NCBI GenBank assembly: GCA_016185305.1
Contig: JACPNV010000040.1
Coordinates: 1-64,000 of the forward strand
DNA from: Actinomycetota bacterium
GTDB lineage: Bacteria; Actinomycetota; Acidimicrobiia; Acidimicrobiales; Acidimicrobilacustridaceae
Direction of reading: 5' to 3'
Length of the DNA stretch: 64,000 nucleotides
Under the pieces are notes generated by a model. The model did no database searches. It worked only from the letters and a program-made list of their open reading frames with translations, and was not told where the DNA came from. Position 1 is the stretch's first letter. Every line of letters begins with the position of its first letter. Below, piece by piece: positions 1 to 8,039 of the stretch. The position numbers were made by a program, and so were the translations under genes.

Positions 1-367
1 TCTCGAGAAGTGCGCCGAGAGACGGGCTGGCCATCCCCAAGAAGCCGGCGGCGACCTGCGTGTCGAACAGCTCGCCGGGGATGGCATCGCACGCGTAGGC
101 GAGCACCTCGAGGTCTTGGTCGGCGGCGTGGGCAACCGTGACGATGTCGACGTCGGTGAACAGCTCGGCCAGAGGGTGGAGGTCGACGGTGGTCGCGTCG
201 ACGACGGCGAGCCCGTCGCGCCACGCGAGTTGCACGAGCGCGAGACGCGGGAAGTAGGTGCGCTCGCGGTGGAACTCCGTGTCGACCGCGAAGTCCGACT
301 GCTTCTTCAGTTCGCTGACGACAGAGGCAAACCCCTCGTCGTCAGAGATGAGGTCGTAGGCCAGCAC
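1..367 (-). CDS. rnd: RNase D-family 3'-5' exoribonuclease, N-terminal part
   Basis: This is the 5' part of a gene that runs off the left edge. The visible 122 residues carry the DEDD-nuclease Exo I motif DTEFHRERTYFPRLALVQLA (about residues 29-48) and the Exo II region AHAADQDLEVL (about 85-95), whose acidic residues bind the two catalytic metals. RNase D trims the 3' ends of tRNA and other small RNAs in the cytoplasm. The start chosen is GTG at 367, preceded by a purine-rich stretch (GAAGGGAAAGG). It lies 75 bases after the rhodanese stop, in the same direction, so co-transcription is likely. The HRDC domains expected downstream are outside the window. Confidence 0.9.
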   Translation of the reverse strand, partial: MLAYDLISDDEGFASVVSELKKQSDFAVDTEFHRERTYFPRLALVQLAWRDGLAVVDATTVDLHPLAELFTDVDIVTVAHAADQDLEVLAYACDAIPGELFDTQVAAGFLGMASPSLGALLE

Positions 368-442
368 GGCCTTTCCCTTCGGTTCCCAGGCCCCCCGGTT
401 GCGAGCGCTCCGGCGCCTTTGCGAGACGTTCGTGTTGCTGCA

Positions 443-766
443 CTAGCCCGGCTCTTCGCCGGTTGCGAAGCTCCTCCCTGAGTCGATCCAGCCCATGGTG
501 CCCCCGGCCACGTTGACGGCGTCGACCCCCTTGCTCCGCAGGAACTCGGTCGCCCGGGCACTGCGCGGGCCGCTCGCGCAGATGACGTACACCGTGCCGT
601 CCGACGGCACCTCGTCGATCCGTTCGACGAAGTCGCCGAGTGGGATCAGTCGGGCCCCCGGCACATGGGCCTCGACGTACTCCTCTGGGTTGCGCACGTC
701 GATCAGCGGTGCGCCCGCGGCGCGGGCCTGTTCCAGCGCGGCGATGTCAATCTCGGGAACGTCCAT
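443..766 (-). CDS. single-domain rhodanese-like sulfurtransferase
   Basis: This 107-residue protein is a complete single rhodanese domain. The active-site loop reads CASGPRSARA near residue 63, with the catalytic Cys and the basic residues of the usual CxxGxR pattern, and the C-terminal GGTMGWIDSG motif is present. Such proteins move sulfane sulfur from a persulfide to an acceptor such as cyanide or thiols. The ATG at 766 overlaps the end of mobA by 20 bases, so the two are probably translationally coupled. A sulfur-handling partner beside a molybdenum-cofactor gene makes sense, but a specific role is inference. The gene ends in TAG. Confidence 0.9.
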   Translation of the reverse strand: MDVPEIDIAALEQARAAGAPLIDVRNPEEYVEAHVPGARLIPLGDFVERIDEVPSDGTVYVICASGPRSARATEFLRSKGVDAVNVAGGTMGWIDSGRSFATGEEPG

Positions 767-1343
767 CCCGCAAAGCGTAGTTGCGAACATCCGTTGGCGT
801 GTCGAGGTCGACGAACCACCCTTCGGGCAGACCTTCGACGTCGACCACCGCGCCGGGGTCGAGCGCGTCGAGCGCGCTCCGGATGGACCGCTCCCCCGCC
901 GCGAATCGAGCGGCGAGCACCTCGGCGCAACCGGTGTGGAACAGCGCGGCGAGCACCTGCCGCGTGTCATCGGCGACGGGAACGACGACCAGGGCGCCCG
1001 GTCGGTCTGCCTGCTCGGCGAGCGCACGCAGCAGCCGGGGGTCGAGCGCGGGATGGTCACACGCGGTGACGAACGCGATGTCGGTTCCTATCGCCGCCAG
1101 CCCGGTGAGCAAGCCGCCGAGGGGGCCCTCGCCCGGATGGTTGTCGGCGCGCGCGTCGATGCCGAGCGCGTGCAAGCGTTCGAGATCGCCTCCGACGGCG
1201 ATCGTCTCGACCGCACCGGCGCGCTGAAGCGCAGCGGCGACGCGAACGACGAGCGGCGTCCCGTCGATCTCCAGAAACGCCTTGTCGGCACCCATCCGCT
1301 CTGACGTCCCGCCGGTCAGGATGATCGCGCTGAGCTCGTGCAC
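747..1343 (-). CDS. mobA: molybdenum cofactor guanylyltransferase (MobA)
   Basis: This 198-residue protein has the nucleotidyltransferase signature of MobA: the N-terminal loop AIILTGGTSERMGADKAFLE (about residues 6-25) with the conserved G-G-x-S/T-x-R-M-G-x-D-K pattern, and the CDHPALDPRLL segment near residue 95, whose Asp binds the metal. MobA adds GMP from GTP to molybdopterin to make the guanine dinucleotide cofactor for DMSO-reductase-type enzymes. The start is GTG at 1343, nine bases after the TAG of the upstream lyase. The mog-like gene at 32379-32852 is the only other gene in the window linked to this cofactor. Confidence 0.93.
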   Translation of the reverse strand: MHELSAIILTGGTSERMGADKAFLEIDGTPLVVRVAAALQRAGAVETIAVGGDLERLHALGIDARADNHPGEGPLGGLLTGLAAIGTDIAFVTACDHPALDPRLLRALAEQADRPGALVVVPVADDTRQVLAALFHTGCAEVLAARFAAGERSIRSALDALDPGAVVDVEGLPEGWFVDLDTPTDVRNYALRDGRSRD

Positions 1344-1352
1344 CCGTCGGCC

Positions 1353-2597
1353 CTATTCGAGGTCGGCGATGCCACCGTATGCCGCGGCCTTGCCCTTGCT
1401 CTCGCCGTGCGAGGCCGCCGCGTCGGCGAGGTCGGCGGTGAACTCATCGACCATGCGACGGTGATAGGGCGAGACCATGAGGTGAAGCCCGCCTTGCTGC
1501 CGGTCGAGGTTCCAGCCGCGGTCGTCCATGACATCGCCGACGCCGCCGATGTCGAGACCGCTGCGGGGCGCGGCACCGAACTCGAACACGCTGAGATCAG
1601 GCTCGCCGGTGATCTCGAGCTCGTCGATGGCGGCGATGCCCGCTTGGAAGCCGCGGGTCGCGTCGCGGACCTGCTCGGTCTTGGCGAGGTAGCCCTCGGC
1701 GCCGAGATGGTTGATCGTCGCCCATGCTCCCGCGATCGGTGCGGCCGGCCGCGTGCCGGCGGTCGTGATCGAGCCGTACAGCCCGCCTGGCCACTGGTCG
1801 TACACGAACCACTGGTGTTGCACCATCTCGGGATCGCGATACAGCACGAGCGACGCGCCCTTGAACGCGTAGCCGTACTTGTGGATGTCGGCCGACATCG
1901 ACGTGACGCCTTCGACCCGGAAGTCCCACGGTGGCACGGACTCGCCGATGCGTTCCCACCACGGCAGGATCCACCCGCCCAGGCACGCGTCGACGTGCAT
2001 CAGCGTGCCTTGTTCGAGCGCGAGTGCCGCGAGATCGGCGATGGGGTCGATGACACCGAACGGGTAGCACGGGCTGCTGCCGACGATCAGGATCGTGTTG
2101 GCATCGATCAGCGCCGCCATCGCCTCGGGGTCGGCGCGAAGATCGCCACGCACGGGCGCGCACCGGTGCTCGACCTTCAGGTAGTGGCACGCCTTGGCAA
2201 ACGCGGGATGCACCGTGTTGGCCGTGACGATGTTGGGCGTGTCATTGCCCTCGTTCTTCTCGGCGAAGCTGCGGGCGGTGTGTACGGCGAGGAAGATGCT
2301 CTCGGTGCCACCGCTCGACATGGTGCCGGCTTTCGGTTGGGTGTGGAACAAGTCGGCGGCGAGGTCGACGACCTCGCTCTCCATCTGCACCAGGCTCGGG
2401 TACTTGAAGGGGTTGAGCGCGTTCTCGTGGATGTAGAGCGTGGCGATCTCGTGCAGCAGCCGCTCGAGCTCTTCGTCATCGGGGTGGTACACGAGGCTGA
2501 ACGCCCGGCCTCCGCGCCAGTCGATGTCGCCGTGGCCGAGATCGGTCACCCGTGCCAGCAACTCGTCCGCCTTGATGCCATGTTCGGGGAACGCCAT
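1353..2597 (-). CDS. PLP-dependent lyase/decarboxylase of the sphingosine-1-phosphate lyase type
   Basis: This 414-residue group II PLP enzyme most resembles sphingosine-1-phosphate lyase. The substrate/PLP region MSSGGTESIFLAVHTAR lies near residues 92-108, and the Schiff-base lysine motif SADIHKYGYAFKG near residues 218-230, preceded by HVDACLGGW, which holds the PLP Asp. Members cleave long-chain base phosphates or decarboxylate amino acids; the substrate here cannot be read from sequence. I start at ATG 2597 because the conserved N-terminus (FPEHGIKADELLARV) begins there. An upstream TTG at 2705 would add a low-complexity Ala/Pro-rich 36-residue tail. It ends in TAG, nine bases before the mobA start. 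Confidence 0.85.
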   Translation of the reverse strand: MAFPEHGIKADELLARVTDLGHGDIDWRGGRAFSLVYHPDDEELERLLHEIATLYIHENALNPFKYPSLVQMESEVVDLAADLFHTQPKAGTMSSGGTESIFLAVHTARSFAEKNEGNDTPNIVTANTVHPAFAKACHYLKVEHRCAPVRGDLRADPEAMAALIDANTILIVGSSPCYPFGVIDPIADLAALALEQGTLMHVDACLGGWILPWWERIGESVPPWDFRVEGVTSMSADIHKYGYAFKGASLVLYRDPEMVQHQWFVYDQWPGGLYGSITTAGTRPAAPIAGAWATINHLGAEGYLAKTEQVRDATRGFQAGIAAIDELEITGEPDLSVFEFGAAPRSGLDIGGVGDVMDDRGWNLDRQQGGLHLMVSPYHRRMVDEFTADLADAAASHGESKGKAAAYGGIADLE

Positions 2598-2733
2598 CTC
2601 GGCATCGTAAGAGGATGCGCCGGTAGGCGCAGGTTCGGCTGTCGGGGCAGCAACCCGGACCACAGGGAGCACCATCGCGCCTGCGGCAAACCTACCGAGC
2701 GCCAACCCAGAGGCCGCAGCTCGACGGTCGCGA

Positions 2734-3285
2734 CTACCGGTAGCTCGGCGAGGAGGCCGTGATGAGGACGATCTCGAGGATGATCACGACGATGTTGAGG
2801 CCGAGGGCGACGGCGCCGAGGATGACGCCGGCCAGTGCCATGCCGTCGCCGGTCAGCAAGCCGTTCGACTCCCGGATGCGCTTGCGGGACTTGAAGCCCT
2901 CGATCATCGCGAACGGCCCGAGCAGCACGCCGCAGATGAAGAACGCCACGATGCCGAGCACCAGCGCGGTGGTGGCCCCCTTGTCCGGCCGCTGGGGTTG
3001 GTAGCCGTACGCCGCCGGGTAGCCATACGCTGGCGGCGCGCTCGGCGGGTAGCCGTAGCCCGTCCCGTACCCGCCGTAACCCTGGTCGGGCGGGCCGTAG
3101 CGGTAGGGACCTTCCGGCGGTGGGGGCCCCGGGCGATAGGCGGCCGGCCCCTCCGCCAACGGGGCGAAACCCGAACCGGGAGAGACGCCGTCCATGCGCG
3201 TTCCGCACGCGAAGCAGATCTCGGTCCCGAGCCGCTCGAACGCCCCGCAGTTCGGGCACTGCGCGGTGGGTAGGCCTTTGTCCAA
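2734..3285 (-). CDS. zinc-ribbon DUF4190-type membrane protein
   Basis: This 183-residue protein has three parts. Residues 10-29 form a short zinc ribbon with two Cys pairs (CPNCG and CFACG). Residues 33-98 are a Pro/Tyr/Gly-rich linker with repeated YGYP-like units. The C-terminal part has two hydrophobic helices, around LVLGIVAFFICGVLLGPFA and MALAGVILGAVALGLNIVVI, matching the small DUF4190 membrane domain. The start is TTG at 3285, chosen because GGAGGAG lies 6 bases upstream. The function is unknown; the layout resembles actinobacterial membrane proteins with a cytoplasmic zinc ribbon. It ends in TAG. Confidence 0.8.
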   Translation of the reverse strand: MDKGLPTAQCPNCGAFERLGTEICFACGTRMDGVSPGSGFAPLAEGPAAYRPGPPPPEGPYRYGPPDQGYGGYGTGYGYPPSAPPAYGYPAAYGYQPQRPDKGATTALVLGIVAFFICGVLLGPFAMIEGFKSRKRIRESNGLLTGDGMALAGVILGAVALGLNIVVIILEIVLITASSPSYR

Positions 3286-3312
3286 GAGTCTCTCCTCCGC
3301 CCTCCCGGGCCG

Positions 3313-3873
3313 TCAGCCGCCGTAGCTCATGCGGGTGTCCTCCATTCGTAGCACCGGGAGGTCCTCGGTTCCCTGGAAGTCGCAGTCGACGACTTCACCG
3401 ACGAACAGCGTGTGCCCGCCGCAGTCGATGGTCTGGCGAACCTCGCACTCCACAAAGGCTACGGCCTGGTCGAGGATCGGTACCCCGGTCACGCCGTCGT
3501 GGTACGACACCCCGTTCAACGTCATCGTGCCCGCGTCGACGTCGACGGGCTTGGTGAACTTCCGCACGAGGGCCCGGTCTTCGCGGGCAATCGTGTTCAG
3601 GGAGAAGGCCTTGCCGGAGTCGACGAGCTCGTGGGTCATCGCTCGCTTCTCGACCGAGATGGCGATGAGCTTCGGATCGAAGCTCACCTGCGTCGCCCAG
3701 TTCAACGTCATGCCGTTGCGGCGCTCGCCGGCGCGGCTGCCGATGACGTAGAGGCCCGACGGGAGCGTCCACAACAGCCGTCGCCGCAACTTGTCGTAGG
3801 CCTCTTTGTCTTCGTCGGTCACAACGCGGGCCGGGTACGGGCCGATCGGCCCGGTGCCACCAGGAGCAGTCAT
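3313..3873 (-). CDS. flavin reductase-like FMN-binding split-barrel protein
   Basis: This 186-residue protein matches the flavin reductase-like domain. It has the N-terminal strand pattern LPSGLYVIGSRAGERRNGMT (about 36-55) with the conserved NGMT flavin-contact turn, followed by FDPKLIAISVEKRAMTHELV and the late FVECEVRQTIDCGGHTLFVG strand near 140-159. Members reduce FMN or FAD with NAD(P)H, often supplying a partner monooxygenase. No monooxygenase is present nearby, so the partner is unknown. It lies 27 bases upstream of the DUF4190 gene on the same strand and follows argH with a 71-base gap. Confidence 0.85.
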   Translation of the reverse strand: MTAPGGTGPIGPYPARVVTDEDKEAYDKLRRRLLWTLPSGLYVIGSRAGERRNGMTLNWATQVSFDPKLIAISVEKRAMTHELVDSGKAFSLNTIAREDRALVRKFTKPVDVDAGTMTLNGVSYHDGVTGVPILDQAVAFVECEVRQTIDCGGHTLFVGEVVDCDFQGTEDLPVLRMEDTRMSYGG

Positions 3874-3944
3874 GGCCGGAGGCTATCTCTCACGTCTGTC
3901 GTTCGACGGGCGTCAGGTCGGACCCCACAACCGGCGACCGCGCG

Positions 3945-5354
3945 TCAGAGCGCTTCGGACCAGCGGGCGCGGTCGGCGCCGACCCGAGCGACGTACCGCT
4001 CGAGTTGCGGACCGAACGCTTCGGGACCGCCGCCGCCCCGCGTCCGCCGCCGCTGGACGGCGACCCCTTCTTCGAGCAGGTGCAGCGCGTCGACACCGAG
4101 CGAGCCGTGGTCCTCCACCAACTCGGCGAGCGGGACCCCTTCGCGCACCGACTCGCGCACGAGACCGCCGACGACCGAGTGGGCGTCGCGGAACGGCATG
4201 CCGCGCGACACGAGGAACTCGGCGAGGTCGGTCGCCGCCACCTCCGGCGTGTCGGCGGCCGCCTTCATCCGCTCGTAGTCGAACGTCGACTCGCCCAGCA
4301 GGCCGGTGAGCGCGTGCAATGCCAGGTCGACCTGGTCGAGCGAGTCGAACAACGGCTCCTTGTCCTCTTGCAAGTCGCGGTTGTACGCGAGCGGCAGCGC
4401 CTTCAGCGTGGCGAGCAGGCCGGTGAGGTTGCCGATGAGCCGCCCGCTCTTGCCCCGCACCAGCTCGCCGATGTCGGGGTTTTTCTTCTGGGGCATCATC
4501 GACGAGCCGGTGGCGAAGTCGTCGGCCAGCTCGATGAAGCCGAACTCGTCCGTCGCCCACAGGATGATCTCCTCACCAAGGCGCGACAGGTGCACGGCGA
4601 GCATGGTGATGGCGAACATCGTCTCGGCCACGAAGTCGCGGTCGCTCACCGCGTCGAGCGAGTTGTCGAACGTGGCGGCGAAGCCGAGCTCGGCCGCGCA
4701 GAGCTCGGGGTCGAGGTCGAGTGACGAACCCGCGAGTGCGCCGGCACCAAGCGGCGAGACGTCGAGCCGTCGCCGGGCGTCGAACAATCGGTCTATGTCG
4801 CGCGACAGCGCCCAGCCATGGGCCAGGAGATGGTGCGAGAGCAGCACCGGCTGGGCGCGCTGGAGGTGCGTGTAGCCGGGAAGATACGTGTTGTCCGCCG
4901 CGGTGGCCTGGTCGAGCAACGCTTGCTGCAAGTCGAGGATGCGACCGACGACCCCGACGATCGCCCGCTTCGTGAACAGCCGCAGATCGGTGGCGATCTG
5001 GTCGTTGCGGCTGCGACCGGTGTGGAGCTTGGCGCCGACCTTCCCCGCGATCTCGGTCACCCGGCGCTCGACCGCGGTGTGGATGTCCTCGTCGGACGGC
5101 TCGAACGTGAACGAGCTGTCGACGAGCTCTTGACCCACTTGGTCGAGCGCTTTGAGGATGGCGCGCTCCTCCTCCGCGGTGAGGATGCCGGCGCGCAGCA
5201 AGCCGCGCACGTGCGCCCGCGAACCGCGGATGTCGTCGGCCGCCAGCCGCTGGTCGAAGGCAAGGCTCACCGAGAGCGCCATCAGCGCGTCGGCTGGCCC
5301 GCGCTCGAAACGACCGTGCCAAAGCGTCTGCGCGTGCTCGTCCCCGGTCGGCAC
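3945..5354 (-). CDS. argH: argininosuccinate lyase
   Basis: This 469-residue enzyme performs the last step of arginine synthesis, splitting argininosuccinate into arginine and fumarate. The fumarase/ASL signature GSSMMPQKKNPD (about residues 282-293) contains the catalytic serine loop. HTGRSRNDQIATDLRLF (about 111-127) and TYLPGYTHLQRAQPV (about 156-170) are the other conserved active-site regions. Start is GTG at 5354, two bases after the argG stop, so translation is coupled. It is the last gene of the argCJBDFRGH operon. The C-terminus extends past the usual end with an Arg/Gly-rich piece that looks non-conserved. Confidence 0.97.
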   Translation of the reverse strand: MPTGDEHAQTLWHGRFERGPADALMALSVSLAFDQRLAADDIRGSRAHVRGLLRAGILTAEEERAILKALDQVGQELVDSSFTFEPSDEDIHTAVERRVTEIAGKVGAKLHTGRSRNDQIATDLRLFTKRAIVGVVGRILDLQQALLDQATAADNTYLPGYTHLQRAQPVLLSHHLLAHGWALSRDIDRLFDARRRLDVSPLGAGALAGSSLDLDPELCAAELGFAATFDNSLDAVSDRDFVAETMFAITMLAVHLSRLGEEIILWATDEFGFIELADDFATGSSMMPQKKNPDIGELVRGKSGRLIGNLTGLLATLKALPLAYNRDLQEDKEPLFDSLDQVDLALHALTGLLGESTFDYERMKAAADTPEVAATDLAEFLVSRGMPFRDAHSVVGGLVRESVREGVPLAELVEDHGSLGVDALHLLEEGVAVQRRRTRGGGGPEAFGPQLERYVARVGADRARWSEAL

Positions 5355-5356
5355 GG

Positions 5357-6571
5357 TCAGCCTTCAGCCTGGCCGTGCTCGCGGTGGGCCTGGGTCTGGC
5401 GGGCCGCCCACGTCTGGATGCCGAGCCCCCACAGGCGCACAAAGCCCTCGGAGTCGTCGTGGTTGAAGCTGTCAGCCGCGTCGTAGGTCGCCAGCCCGTA
5501 GTCGTACAGCGAGTGGTCGCTACGCCGGCCGACCACGATGCAGCGACCCTTGTCGAGCCGCAGGCGCACCTCACCGGTCACGAACTCCTGGGACGAGTCG
5601 ACGAACGCGTCGAGCGCGTTGCGCAGCGGCGAGAACCACAGCCCGTCGTACACGAGCTCGGCGTAGCGGTGCTCGAGGGCGATCTTCTGGCGCTGGAGAT
5701 CGCGCTCGAGGGTGATCGACTCGAGATCGCGGTGCGCCATGATCAGCGCCAGCGCCGCCGGAGCTTCGTAGGTCTCGCGGCTCTTGATGCCGACGCGGCG
5801 GTTCTCGACCATGTCGAGCCGGCCGTACGCGTACGCGCCCACGATCTCGTTGAGCTGCCCGACGAGCTGGTGCATCGGCATCGCGTCGCCGTCGACCGCA
5901 ACCGGCGTACCCCGCTCGAACGCGATCGTGATCTCTCGCGGATCTTCCGCCTTGAGCCTGGTCATCTCCCACACGCCGTCGGGCGGCTCGGCCCACGGGT
6001 CTTCCATCTCACCGCACTCGATGGCCCGGCCCCACAGGTTGTCGTCGATCGAGTAGATCTTCTCGCGGCTCGCGGTGAGCGGGATGCCATGGCGCTCGGC
6101 GTAGTCGATCGAGTCGTCACGGGTCATCCCCCAGACGCGGACGGGCGCCACGATGTCGAGATCGGGAGCGAGGGCGCGGGTTGCGACCTCGAACCGCACC
6201 TGGTCGTTGCCCTTGCCGGTGCAACCATGCGCAACGGCGTCGGCCCCGTGCTCGCGGGCCACCCTCACGAGCTCCTTCACGATGACCGGACGCGACAGCG
6301 CCGACACGAGGGGGTACTGGTTCTCGTACAGGGCGTTGGCGCGGAGCACCGGACCGCAGTAGTCGCGGGCGAACTCCTCGCGCACGTCAGCCACGATCGC
6401 CTCGACGGCGCCAGCCGCCTTGGCTCGCTCCTTGACCGCATCCCAATCGCCGCCCTGGCCGACGTCGCACGCCACTGCGATGACCTCGACGTCGAGCTCG
6501 TCGATCATCCACCGGACCGCCACCGACGTGTCGAGTCCACCGCTGTAAGCCAGCACCACACTCTTGGGCAT
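5357..6571 (-). CDS. argG: argininosuccinate synthase
   Basis: This 404-residue enzyme joins citrulline and aspartate with ATP. The N-terminal PP-loop AYSGGLDTSVAVRW (about residues 8-21) binds ATP; VAHGCTGKGNDQVRFE (about 114-129) and SIDDNLWGRAIECG (about 176-189) are the citrulline/aspartate-binding segments. The start is ATG 6571, where the conserved N-terminus MPKSVVLAYSGG begins; a purine-rich GGAAAGAGAG lies upstream. In-frame sequence before this ATG is a shadow. It sits between argR and argH, with 29 bases to argR. Confidence 0.97.
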   Translation of the reverse strand: MPKSVVLAYSGGLDTSVAVRWMIDELDVEVIAVACDVGQGGDWDAVKERAKAAGAVEAIVADVREEFARDYCGPVLRANALYENQYPLVSALSRPVIVKELVRVAREHGADAVAHGCTGKGNDQVRFEVATRALAPDLDIVAPVRVWGMTRDDSIDYAERHGIPLTASREKIYSIDDNLWGRAIECGEMEDPWAEPPDGVWEMTRLKAEDPREITIAFERGTPVAVDGDAMPMHQLVGQLNEIVGAYAYGRLDMVENRRVGIKSRETYEAPAALALIMAHRDLESITLERDLQRQKIALEHRYAELVYDGLWFSPLRNALDAFVDSSQEFVTGEVRLRLDKGRCIVVGRRSDHSLYDYGLATYDAADSFNHDDSEGFVRLWGLGIQTWAARQTQAHREHGQAEG

Positions 6572-6600
6572 CTCGTTCTCTCTTTCCTCGGTAGGACGGT

Positions 6601-7149
6601 TCAGAGGCCGGCCAGCTCGGACAGCCGCGCCGACACCTCGGACGCGGGCGAGCCTTCGGCCACCACCAGCATCAGCGTGTCGTCGCCGGCGACGGTGCCG
6701 AGGATCTCGGGCAGTCCGACACGGTCGAGTGCGGAACCCACGACGTGGGCCGAGCCCGGCGGTGTGCGCAACACGATCATGTTGCCGCTGTACGCGACCT
6801 CGACCACCCAATCTCCGAGCACGCGGCGCAGGTGATCCTCCGGCGCGTACTGCTCCTTCGGCAACTCGGGCAGCGCGTACGCGCTCTCCCCTCCCTGCAC
6901 CCGCACCTTGATCGCACCCATCTCATCGAGGTCGCGCGACACGGTGGCCTGGGTCGCGAGCACGTTCTCACCGGCCAGCAACTCGACCAGTTGGGCTTGG
7001 TTCTGGATTCGATGCTGCTCGATGAGCTTGGCGATCAAGTGTTGCCGCTGCGGCTTGGCCAGCTTGACCGGCGGCGCCTTGCGCGAGGTGTGCGAGGTGC
7101 GTGAGGTGCGCGAGTTGCGTGAGTTGGACGACCTCGTCTTGCCTGCCAT
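6601..7149 (-). CDS. argR: arginine repressor ArgR
   Basis: This 182-residue protein has the winged-helix DNA-binding domain (about residues 30-100, with NVLATQATVSRDLDEMGAIK as the recognition region) and the C-terminal hexamerisation/arginine-binding domain, where GTVAGDDTLMLV near residues 151-162 carries the arginine-contacting Asp pair. With arginine it should repress the arg operon by binding ARG boxes; a candidate box lies over the argC promoter at 12527-12545. Its ATG overlaps the argF TGA by one base. Residues about 8-23 are an unusual Ser/Arg/Thr-rich repeat that precedes the normal domain start. Confidence 0.95.
   Translation of the reverse strand: MAGKTRSSNSRNSRTSRTSHTSRKAPPVKLAKPQRQHLIAKLIEQHRIQNQAQLVELLAGENVLATQATVSRDLDEMGAIKVRVQGGESAYALPELPKEQYAPEDHLRRVLGDWVVEVAYSGNMIVLRTPPGSAHVVGSALDRVGLPEILGTVAGDDTLMLVVAEGSPASEVSARLSELAGL
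7081..7125. repeat. five tandem 9-bp units inside argR
   Basis: Five consecutive 9-bp units (GCGCGAGGT, GTGCGAGGT, GCGTGAGGT, GCGCGAGTT, GCGTGAGTT on the plus strand) encode five copies of an [N/T]-S-[R/H] tripeptide in the N-terminal tail of ArgR. The unit length keeps the frame, so copy number can change without breaking the gene. The tail precedes the winged helix and is basic, so it could add nonspecific DNA affinity; that is inference. Confidence 0.85.
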
Positions 7150-8039
7150 CACTGCTCCAGCAGCCAGGAGATGAGGCCGCGCGCCGCGTGCATCCGGTTC
7201 TCGGCCTGCTGCCACACCCGACTCTGCGGACCGTCGATCACGTCGTCGGTGACCTCTTCGTTGCGATGCGCCGGCAGGCAGTGCAGGAAGATCGCATCGG
7301 GCGCGGCCCCGGCCATGAGCTCGGTGTTGACCTGGAACGGGTGGAAGTACGGTCGGCGCTCGGCCGCCTCTTCTTCCTGCCCCATCGAGAACCACGCGTC
7401 GGTGTACACGACGTCGGCTCCTTGCACCGCCTCCAGAGGATCGGTGGTCAGCACCGGCTTCACACCGCTCGACCAGATCGTGGCTTGGTCGCCGGTCGAC
7501 GGCAGGTAGTGCTCGGGGCACCCGATGCGGACATCCATGCCCGCCATCCCCGCGGCCAGCGACAGCGAGCGGCAGACGTTGTTGCCGTCGCCGACGTAGG
7601 CGAGGGTCCTGCCGGCGAACTCGCCGAACACCTGGCGGACGGTGAGGAGGTCGGCGAGCGCCTGCAGCGGGTGGGCGACGTCGGACAGCATGTTGACGAG
7701 CGGCACGGGGGAGACCGCCGCCATGCGCTCGAGCTTGTCGTGGTCGAAGACACGGGCACCGATCGCCGCGTGGTAGCCGGCGAACATGCGGGCGAGGTCT
7801 TCGACCTTCTCGCGCGTGCCCATGCCGATCTCGTCGGGCCGCACGGTCACCGGGTGCCCGCCGAGCTGCACGACGGCCATCTCCATCGAGTTGCGCGTGC
7901 GGGCCGACGGCTTCTCGAAGATCAGCGCCATGCCCTTGCCTTCGAGCACGCGCGGTGGCGAGGAGTCTTCGGACCGGTCGATGACCGCGAGGAGCTCGTC
8001 GGTCGTAAGGTCGTCGATGTCGAGGAAATGACGGGTCAC
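7149..8039 (-). CDS. argF: ornithine carbamoyltransferase
   Basis: This 296-residue enzyme converts ornithine and carbamoyl phosphate to citrulline. The carbamoyl-phosphate site EKPSARTRNSME (about residues 42-53, the family SxRTR motif) and the ornithine loop FLHCLPAHRNEE (about 250-261, the HCLP motif) are intact. Start is GTG at 8039; its GTGA overlaps the argD TGA by four bases, and its TGA overlaps the argR ATG. The carbamoyl phosphate it needs would come from carAB at 43785-48193. In-frame sequence upstream of GTG is a shadow of argD. Confidence 0.97.
   Translation of the reverse strand: MTRHFLDIDDLTTDELLAVIDRSEDSSPPRVLEGKGMALIFEKPSARTRNSMEMAVVQLGGHPVTVRPDEIGMGTREKVEDLARMFAGYHAAIGARVFDHDKLERMAAVSPVPLVNMLSDVAHPLQALADLLTVRQVFGEFAGRTLAYVGDGNNVCRSLSLAAGMAGMDVRIGCPEHYLPSTGDQATIWSSGVKPVLTTDPLEAVQGADVVYTDAWFSMGQEEEAAERRPYFHPFQVNTELMAGAAPDAIFLHCLPAHRNEEVTDDVIDGPQSRVWQQAENRMHAARGLISWLLEQ

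Noticed and set aside
443-445. Genome-wide reassignment of TAG to a sense codon.
   Set aside because: At least seven recognisable genes end in TAG at the expected C-terminus (rhodanese, PLP lyase, DUF4190, pyrB, aroE, mltG, SRAP). TAG is therefore a normal stop here; only partial suppression at particular sites is considered.
365-1355. TAG readthrough fusions such as PLP lyase-MobA, rhodanese-RNase D, AroE-DUF4388 and SRAP-DUF2079, which are all in frame and open.
   Set aside because: Among non-overlapping TGA-ended neighbours about half are also in frame, so this is not more than expected. The linkers show no conservation and each downstream gene has its own start.
1338-2762. Long antisense ORFs, such as 1338-2762, 19899-22067 and 61486-63789 on the plus strand.
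   Set aside because: They lie opposite clear genes, are rich in Arg, Gly, Asp and His, have no domains, and result from GC-rich codon bias.
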